Below, in pieces: positions 58,993 to 64,000 of a stretch of DNA of 64,000 bases; position 1 is the first letter of the stretch; each line of letters starts with the position of its first letter. The position numbers were made by a program, and so were the translations under genes. Source of the stretch: JAYZDK01 sp964604165. Lineage in GTDB: Bacteria > Myxococcota_A > UBA796 > CAJQPC01. The notes beneath the pieces were generated by a model, which saw nothing but the letters and a program-made list of their open reading frames with translations, searched no databases and had not been told where the DNA came from. The DNA is taken from positions 62,001 through 126,000 of the forward strand of contig CAZRYF010000008.1 of the NCBI GenBank assembly GCA_964604165.1, given 5' to 3'.

Positions 58993-60612
58993 TCAAGTCA
59001 CACGGGCTGGGCGTTCTGGGCTCCAGCGATAGTGCACCGCTGGCTGTCCCGGCAGGGTGAGGATGGAATCCCGGCCCACGAGTTCCCGCAGCCGACAGAT
59101 GTGGACCTTCAGGCGCCGGTAGGTCTTGGCCGAGTAGCCTTCCGAACGCCAGAGTCGGCGGCAGATTCGCCGGGCGTCGATTCCGTCCTCCCCCGCCGAG
59201 ATCAGGACGATGGCCAGCCGCAAGAGGATGGAGCGACGGCCAAGCTGCCATCGGGCCTCTCCGATCTGCAGCAGGCCGAGCTTGCGGTCTACGTGGACGG
59301 CACCCGTGCCTGTTGTCGGGAGGGGGATTCCCTGGCCTTCTGCGTAACGTCGGGCCGCGGGCTGCCCTCTTTGGGCGGCGGCGCGGAGGCATGCCTGGAG
59401 GGTGGCCTCTGCGGGGAGGGCAAAGCCGGCACGCAGTGCGGCGGCGGCGGCGCGGCCCGCCATCGCGTCGGCGCTGAGGGGGTGTCCCAATTCTGCGTCA
59501 AGGGCGGCGAGGCGCAGGGTGACGCGGGCAAGGTGGAAGGTGGCGCCGATGGCATCGAAATCCTCCAGGGCCCGAAGGAAATGGGAGCGGGCGGCCTCCA
59601 GGTCTTGGGAGGCGAGGGCAAGCCTGCCTCGAAGCTCCTCGGCGAGGGCGGCTGGGGTGGGTTCCCGGCGCTTTACGCGGCTGGCGAGGAGGGCGCCCCT
59701 TGCTGTCCGCTCTTTTGCAAGACCCAGTCGGCCGACCTCCAGGTCTCTTGCCGCGGCGTGCAGGAGCACCTCCCCCAAGAGCGTCGGGTCGCCGGCCTGT
59801 TCGGCCAGGGAGATGGCCTCCATAAAGGTCTCCTCCCCGCTCACGATTCCATAGAGCGCCAGGGTGTTCGCCCGGGGAGCGGGAGGCGAACCCTCGCGCA
59901 TGGCGAGGGCTGTGGAGGCGCGGTCGATGGCCTCCTCCCGGTCGCCGCGCATCCAGGCGACCATGGCCAGGTTTGCCTGGAGGGAGGCGGCGAGACCGGT
60001 GTCGGATCCAGAGGCGCACTGGTCGAGGGCCATGCGCAGATGGTGGGCTGCAGAGGCCGTGCTGCCGCGCCGCGCAGCCAGGCCGCCAAGAGTGCGGTGG
60101 AAGCGCCGGGAGATGCCAGCCTCCTCGGCCAGTGGGAGACCTCCGGCAAGTAGGCGCTCCGCGGCCAGGGTTGCCCCTCTTTCTGCCGCCACCACGGCCC
60201 GGTGGTGGGCCAGGCGAGCGGGAAGCACCGGGTCGTGGGCGCGGATGCAGGGGGGGGCCGCCAGGTCCAGGTAGGCGGAGGCGTCGAGAAGGGCGCCCCG
60301 ACGCCGCGCCAACTCGGCACAGAGAAGAAAGAGTCGGGCGAAAAGGGCCGCCTCTTGTTGTGGGCTGCTGGTTCCCTTGGAGGAGGGTCGCGCGGCGGCG
60401 CGAATCTGGGCCAGGCGCTCCCTTGCCGTCTCGAGTGCGCCCGCCTCCATCTCGATCCGTGCCAGGGCAAGGCCCGCGAGGTTGGCCCGTTGCCCGTTGC
60501 CCGCTGCCTCGTGCCTCAGGTCCTCCTCTCGAGGGGAGGTGCCCCCTCCTGGGAGGTTGTCCAGCCAGGCCAGGAGGCCAGGATCGAATTGATTTTCATT
60601 TAATCGCGACAT
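58993..60612 (-). CDS. TPR protein with C-terminal winged-helix DNA-binding domain
   Basis: A 539-residue cytoplasmic regulator. Residues about 45-430 are helical repeats of the TPR kind (for example ARERLAQIRAAARPSSKG, RAVVAAERGATLAAERLLAG, SHFLRALEDFDAIGATFHLARVTLRLAAL). The last 95 residues are an OmpR/PhoB-type winged helix: LGRRSILLRLAIVLISAGED, ICRRLWRSEGYSAKTYRRLKVHICRLRELVG and AVHYRW. In SARP/AfsR proteins this domain is N-terminal, so the order is reversed. The ATG at 60612 is chosen because the region upstream is shared with the divergent promoter. It faces the vWA cassette across 151 bp and is its likely regulator. Confidence 0.8.
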   Translation of the reverse strand: MSRLNENQFDPGLLAWLDNLPGGGTSPREEDLRHEAAGNGQRANLAGLALARIEMEAGALETARERLAQIRAAARPSSKGTSSPQQEAALFARLFLLCAELARRRGALLDASAYLDLAAPPCIRAHDPVLPARLAHHRAVVAAERGATLAAERLLAGGLPLAEEAGISRRFHRTLGGLAARRGSTASAAHHLRMALDQCASGSDTGLAASLQANLAMVAWMRGDREEAIDRASTALAMREGSPPAPRANTLALYGIVSGEETFMEAISLAEQAGDPTLLGEVLLHAAARDLEVGRLGLAKERTARGALLASRVKRREPTPAALAEELRGRLALASQDLEAARSHFLRALEDFDAIGATFHLARVTLRLAALDAELGHPLSADAMAGRAAAAALRAGFALPAEATLQACLRAAAQRGQPAARRYAEGQGIPLPTTGTGAVHVDRKLGLLQIGEARWQLGRRSILLRLAIVLISAGEDGIDARRICRRLWRSEGYSAKTYRRLKVHICRLRELVGRDSILTLPGQPAVHYRWSPERPARVT

Positions 60613-60763
60613 GGCATTTATCAGTCGAAATAGCGCAGTAAAGTGGCATGACCAAGATCGCAAGAATTGCGAGGAATAGTGCCCCGCATCGATTCCCTTC
60701 CAGGCGGAAACCACTACAGGCACTCCGCCCGCAGTTCCGGGCGAGATGAACCCTGGAGATCTC

Positions 60764-61777
60764 ATGACTCTCTTCTTGCTGCTCGGAGTCGGGTGCATGG
60801 AGTATGACCTGGGCCGCATGGACGTGGCCGATGTCTTCTACCAGAGCCCGCCAACGGAGGTGGATCTGCTTCTGCTGGTCGACAACTCCTTCTCAATGGC
60901 GCCGTTTCAGACATCCCTCGCCCAGCACTTTTCCGGGTTCGTCTACGCCTTTGACGAGGCCCAGACCGATTACCAGATCGGGGTGGTCACCACCACAGTA
61001 GCGAACCCGGTACAGAGCGCTGGGTCGTCCTGCACCGCGGCGGACATCGCCCGAATCCCGTCGCCGGGGGTGTTGGCCGGGGGGAGCATCATCACGCCGG
61101 ACACGGAGGGGGCGGCGGAGGTCTTCTCCCGCCTGGTCAACGTGGGGGTCTGTGGCAGCGGTATGGAGATGGGCCTTGAGGCCGCCCGGCTCGCCCTGGT
61201 GGACCGCCTCCAGGACGGAACCAACGCGGGTTTCCTGCGAGACGAGGCCAGCCTCTCCCTGGTCTTTGTGTCCGATGAGGAGGACAGCTCCCCGATGCCG
61301 GTGGAGGACTATCTCTCGGACTTTCGGGCGCTCAAGGGGCAGGTCACCCGGGAGGCCTTCAACGCCTCGGCCCTGGTGGTCACCTCTCAGGCGAGCTGCA
61401 CGGCGGCCCAGTCCGAGCACGCGGCGGTGGGGGATCGCTACCTGGACCTCGCTCGCCAGACCCAGGGCGCCACCGGCGATATCTGCCAGGACGACTTTGA
61501 ACAGCTTGTCCGCGACTTGTCCCTGCGGGCCTCTCGCCTGGTGGACACCTTCTACCTCTCCACCGAGCCGGCGGCGGACTCGCTGGAGGTCACCGTCGAT
61601 GGCGCGGTGCTCCCCTGCGAGGAAGGCGCCTGGAGCTACAGCCGGGTGACGAGGCAGGGGGTCGACACCCCCGCCGTGGTTTTTCACGATCCCCCCCCAC
61701 CCGGTGCCCAGGTGGCGGTGCGCTTTCTGCTGGGCACCGGTGAACCAGCCAGCTTCTGCCAAGGAGGCACCCCATGA
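60764..61777 (+). CDS. von Willebrand factor A-type lipoprotein (second copy)
   Basis: A 337-residue vWA lipoprotein paralogous to the 6602 product. Signal MTLFLLLGVGC (Cys11) is very short. The MIDAS loop is LLVDNSFSM (40-44), IGVVTTTVA and LVFVSDEEDSS fit the vWA strands, and several Cys are present (SCTAAD, GVCGSGM, ASCTAA, DICQDD). GGAG lies five bases before the chosen ATG; an ATG six codons upstream (60746) is the alternative. It overlaps the Cys-rich lipoprotein gene (ATGA) and faces the TPR/winged-helix regulator. Confidence 0.85.
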   Translation: MTLFLLLGVGCMEYDLGRMDVADVFYQSPPTEVDLLLLVDNSFSMAPFQTSLAQHFSGFVYAFDEAQTDYQIGVVTTTVANPVQSAGSSCTAADIARIPSPGVLAGGSIITPDTEGAAEVFSRLVNVGVCGSGMEMGLEAARLALVDRLQDGTNAGFLRDEASLSLVFVSDEEDSSPMPVEDYLSDFRALKGQVTREAFNASALVVTSQASCTAAQSEHAAVGDRYLDLARQTQGATGDICQDDFEQLVRDLSLRASRLVDTFYLSTEPAADSLEVTVDGAVLPCEEGAWSYSRVTRQGVDTPAVVFHDPPPPGAQVAVRFLLGTGEPASFCQGGTP

Positions 61778-62358
61778 TTATCCTCTTGTTGCTCACCGGC
61801 CTTGCGTGCCAGGTGGGAGGCGGTGCCCCCGGCGAGACCGAGCTGGGCGAGGGCCAGTGCATTGACAACGGCGACTGCTTTGAGGGGGAGGGATGCGTGG
61901 ACGGGAGCTGTGCCGCGGCGGACTGCATTGAGTCCAGCGCCTGCGCCCTGGACAGCTACTGCGACGCCGAGGCCAAGACTTGCCTGGCCGGATGCCAGGA
62001 GGATGCCGACTGCGGCGCCGGCACTCGCTGCGAGGCCGGGACCTGTGTGGAGCGCGGGTGTCGCAGCTCGGAGTTGGACTGCCAGGTGGGGGAGGTGTGC
62101 AACCTCTCCAACGGGAGCTGCTGGACGCCGCGGGCTTCCTGCCGCTCCTGCGCGTTGGATCCACTCAGCTGCGGCGGGGGCTCCCACTGTCTCCTCTTTG
62201 AGGGGCAGGAGGAGAGCGAGGCCAGCTGCTACGACGAGTGCAGCACCCAGTCGGACTGCCCCGCGGGCTTCTCCTGCTCGGCCATCAACTTTGGGGCCTT
62301 CGAGGTGAAGTTGTGCTACGCGGACTGCTCCTGGCTGCGCGGGGAGGGGTGGTTGTAG
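61774..62358 (+). CDS. Cys-rich lipoprotein
   Basis: A 194-residue lipoprotein (MIILLLLTGLACQ, no charged n-region) with about 28 Cys arranged in repeated CxxxxxC units: CIDNGDCFEGEGCVDGSC, DCIESSACALDSYCDAEAKTC, GCQEDADCGAGTRCEAGTC, then DECSTQSDCPAGFSC. These resemble the EGF-like, Cys-rich modules common on myxococcal surfaces. It overlaps the vWA gene by 4 bp. The vWA/secreted-partner arrangement is like that at 6.6-9.3 kb although the partner family differs. Confidence 0.83.
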   Translation: MIILLLLTGLACQVGGGAPGETELGEGQCIDNGDCFEGEGCVDGSCAAADCIESSACALDSYCDAEAKTCLAGCQEDADCGAGTRCEAGTCVERGCRSSELDCQVGEVCNLSNGSCWTPRASCRSCALDPLSCGGGSHCLLFEGQEESEASCYDECSTQSDCPAGFSCSAINFGAFEVKLCYADCSWLRGEGWL

Positions 62359-62569
62359 GGGGGCGCGGAGATGGGGAGGGGAGTTGGGACCCAGTGACGG
62401 GAACCCGGGCGAGAGTCAGAGAATCAAGGCTTGACCCGTTTGCTCGTCCGCTTACCAACCTAGACAACTCTTGGGAGAGATATCGCATCTCCTCCCGTTT
62501 CTGGCGAACCCGGCCCTGAACGCGGCCCGACGTCCACCATCGCAAGTTGCGATCACCCGGGAACTCGGT
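62359..62569. other. Non-coding spacer
   Basis: Between the Cys-rich lipoprotein gene and the GGAACTC tract no reading frame has a plausible product. The region contains the single degenerate hairpin and otherwise unremarkable GC-rich sequence. Confidence 0.6.
62455..62515. repeat. Single degenerate hairpin of the GGGAT/ATCCC family
   Basis: GGGAGAGAT-ATCGC-ATCTCCTCCC, with the core GAGAT-ATCGC-ATCTC at 62477-62491, keeps the five-base central CGC pattern of the 12.8 and 39.7 kb arrays. The stem extends by about ten bases with mismatches (ACTCTTGGGAG against CTCCCGTTTCTGG). Only one unit is present. It stands 3' of the Cys-rich lipoprotein gene. Confidence 0.6.
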
Positions 62570-62775
62570 GAGTTAAGTATGGCGTCCCCGGAACTCCCCG
62601 TACTTCTGCGGTGAGTTAAGTATGGCGTCCCCGGAACTCGCTCCGGAACTCGCTGCCCCGTCCCCGGAACTCGCTGCCCGGAACTCCCGCGGAACTCGCG
62701 GGACTCGCGGTCGGAACTCGCCGGAACTCGCGGTGTGCCGCGGAACTCGGTGTGCCGGAACTCGCGGAACTCAGG
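62570..62775. repeat. GGAACTC low-complexity tract with two long repeat copies
   Basis: Two copies of the 27-bp word (starting GAGTTAAGTATGGCGTCCCC) lie at 62570-62596 and 62613-62639, 43 bp apart. After them GGAACTC recurs some ten times to 62775, in contexts such as CCGGAACTCGCTG and CGCGGAACTCGCGG. The tract looks like slippage amplification of the end of the long word. The stop codon of the minus-strand radical-SAM gene lies within its end (62771). No gene is supported. Confidence 0.75.
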
Positions 62776-64000
62776 GCCAGGGTCGGTCGGGCGCCCTCAT
62801 AGGACACAGGGTCTCGGATGGGGGGCCAGGGGAAATGAGTCTGCTCACCTCAAGGTCCGGTCGGACCAGAAAGAGAGGTCCTTGGGTGTAGTGGTCCTTG
62901 GGCCAGGGGAGCTCGTCTGGATGGTGAAACTGAAGGCAGACCTCGTCCGCGAAAAAGCGGCCAAGCGCGGTCAGTTGTATCTTTTCGTCGGTCTCCAAGA
63001 GGAGCCCATGGGAAGACAGCGCATCGAGCTCCGGGCGAAAGACACTGGCTGCATCGTGGCCAGTGCGTGATTGAAAGGCGGCCTTGGACACGGAGCTGTT
63101 CTTCAACGGTAGCAGGAGATTCCAGCGCAGGGCCTCGTCGAGGTTTCTCACCAAACCGCGGGTGAGAGGAAGTCGGCCGGATTGAACCCTCTCAAACCAG
63201 GTTTCCAAGTGGGGCGAGTTGATGGAGAACCGGTCATGAAGACTTGAAAACGCGCTTTGGCCAATCCCAATGCAATCAAGGAGCTGGCAGCACTGGTCCG
63301 TGGCGTAATGAGAGATGTGCGCGGGTTTCTTGGTAAAAACACGGGTGAGATTTTCGAAATACCCGTGGGATTCCAGCAACTCAGATGCGGCTTGTTTTTG
63401 TTGGATGGATTCCCCGGCCGTTGGAAACCGCTCGGGGTGTCGTCGGAGAAGGCGCTCAATCGGACCTGGGGAGTCCCCGTAGGCCTCGATCTTCAGCCTG
63501 TAGAGTTGAATCTCCGCCACTTCGGTGGCGGTGGCGGCCCGAAGGGTGTCCATCCACTGAGAAAAAGACACATCCGGATAGCCGAAAATGAACTCAATGC
63601 ACACATCATCGATGCCGCCGGCGTGCAAGGCATCAATGGCCTGGGTTGCCTCCGAAGCGGAATGGCCACGGTTCATGGCTTTCAGGGTTTGGTCGTCTAG
63701 GGATTGAAGCCCCATCGTGACCCGACGGGAGCCAAACTCGAACATCATCTCAATGCGCTGCCGGCCGCTCTCCCCGAGGAGGTCCTGCGGGTGGACATCG
63801 TAGGTCACCTGGGTGCAGGTGCTCATGTCCACATGTTGGTTCAGCACCTCGTGAAACCGGCGAAACGTGTTGGGTTGTAGAAAGGAGGGGGTGCCGCCCG
63901 CGATCAAGACGCTCCTCGCGTTGAGTTTGGAAAGTCCCAGGCGTTCCTTCCAGAGGGTGAGCTCCGTCCCCAACGCCTCCACATAGGCTTCCATTTCGCC
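62771..64000 (-). CDS. HemN/HemW-like radical SAM protein (5' end off window)
   Basis: The visible 409 codons cover the C-terminal part of a HemN-type radical SAM enzyme. VLIAGGTPSFLQPNTF is the family GGTPS motif, VTMGLQSLDDQTLKAMNRGHSASEA and VCIEFIFGYPDVSFSQWMDTL are the usual barrel strands, and IGIGQSAFSSL plus RWNLLLPLKN fit the C-terminal domain of coproporphyrinogen-dehydrogenase-like proteins. The CxxxCxxC cluster motif should be upstream of base 64000, so it cannot be checked. The last 15 residues (SETLCPMRAPDRPWP) run into the GGAACTC tract and may be non-native. Could be HutW/HemW-like rather than true HemN. Confidence 0.85.
   Translation of the reverse strand, partial: GEMEAYVEALGTELTLWKERLGLSKLNARSVLIAGGTPSFLQPNTFRRFHEVLNQHVDMSTCTQVTYDVHPQDLLGESGRQRIEMMFEFGSRRVTMGLQSLDDQTLKAMNRGHSASEATQAIDALHAGGIDDVCIEFIFGYPDVSFSQWMDTLRAATATEVAEIQLYRLKIEAYGDSPGPIERLLRRHPERFPTAGESIQQKQAASELLESHGYFENLTRVFTKKPAHISHYATDQCCQLLDCIGIGQSAFSSLHDRFSINSPHLETWFERVQSGRLPLTRGLVRNLDEALRWNLLLPLKNSSVSKAAFQSRTGHDAASVFRPELDALSSHGLLLETDEKIQLTALGRFFADEVCLQFHHPDELPWPKDHYTQGPLFLVRPDLEVSRLISPGPPSETLCPMRAPDRPWP

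Noticed and set aside
62622..62891. Plus-strand frame over the GGAACTC tract
   Set aside because: Its translation is a monotonous Glu-Leu-Ala/Arg repeat made by the short-period repeat.

Overview
The window is GC-rich, densely coding DNA from a delta-proteobacterium-like organism, most likely a member of the Myxococcota. The evidence is a MYXO-CTERM-type sorting tail (Cys patch, hydrophobic helix, Arg cluster at the C-terminus of the 1860-3602 product), lipoproteins with Asp/Thr-rich linkers after the lipobox, von Willebrand A lipoproteins followed by coupled secreted partners, a MopE-type metal-binding motif protein, and a clade-style small protein next to rpmB. Many genes overlap by 4 bp (ATGA or GTGA), GTG and TTG starts are common, and several exported proteins have extremely short signal peptides without a positive charge. 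No rRNA, tRNA, CRISPR array, prophage or plasmid origin was seen.

Layout. 1-9.3 kb: an outer-membrane FadL-like barrel (cut by the window edge) coupled to an S8-protease-like protein that has lost its catalytic Ser, a MYXO-CTERM surface protein, a flippase-like membrane protein, trmB-moaE-moaD, and a lipoprotein/vWA/secreted-protein operon. 9.3-12.2 kb: a CheY-like receiver and a DinG-type helicase. 12.2-15.2 kb: an accessory island with a decayed IS3-type element, a five-unit 63-bp hairpin array, a HUH (Y1/RAYT-like) transposase ending exactly where the array begins, a homopolymeric C14 tract, an Asp-rich lipoprotein and a 278-bp inverted-repeat element. 15.2-20.5 kb: a complete Mla/MCE lipid-transport operon with two permeases and a coupled large lipoprotein. 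20.6-32.9 kb: housekeeping and metabolism (MBL hydrolase, phosphofructokinase, B12/radical-SAM enzyme, double-domain M16 peptidase, a four-gene folE/ABC importer operon, HAD, rpmB). 33-39.7 kb: the conserved rbfA-truB-rpsO-pnp-dut-TPR-ffh translation/RNA block. 39.7-41.6 kb: a second hairpin array, a broken MopE-like gene and a DUF4340 protein. 41.7-46.2 kb: grpE, trmL and a GDP-deoxyhexose pathway (manC, gmd, reductase) interrupted by a 161-bp MITE-like element. 46.2-58.9 kb: Ca-loop lipoprotein, amidotransferase, then a seven-gene run combining three histidine kinases with a FecR-like protein and two very large Ig-repeat surface proteins. 59-64 kb: a TPR/winged-helix regulator divergent from a second vWA cassette, repeat-rich DNA, and a HemN-like radical-SAM gene cut by the right edge.

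How it fits together. The most interesting signal is the linkage of the HUH transposase gene to its 3' hairpin array, with the same hairpin core (GGGAT, five bases, ATCCC) at 39.7 kb and a weaker copy at 62.5 kb; this resembles a RAYT/REP system but with unusual hairpins and an extra C-terminal HTH. The second is the kinase/surface-protein operon at 47.7-58.9 kb, in which a membrane kinase with an eroded ATPase domain sits between two intact kinases and the extracellular Ig proteins are embedded between kinase genes. All coordinates and motif statements come from reading the sequence by eye; family assignments rest on recognised motifs, not database searches.
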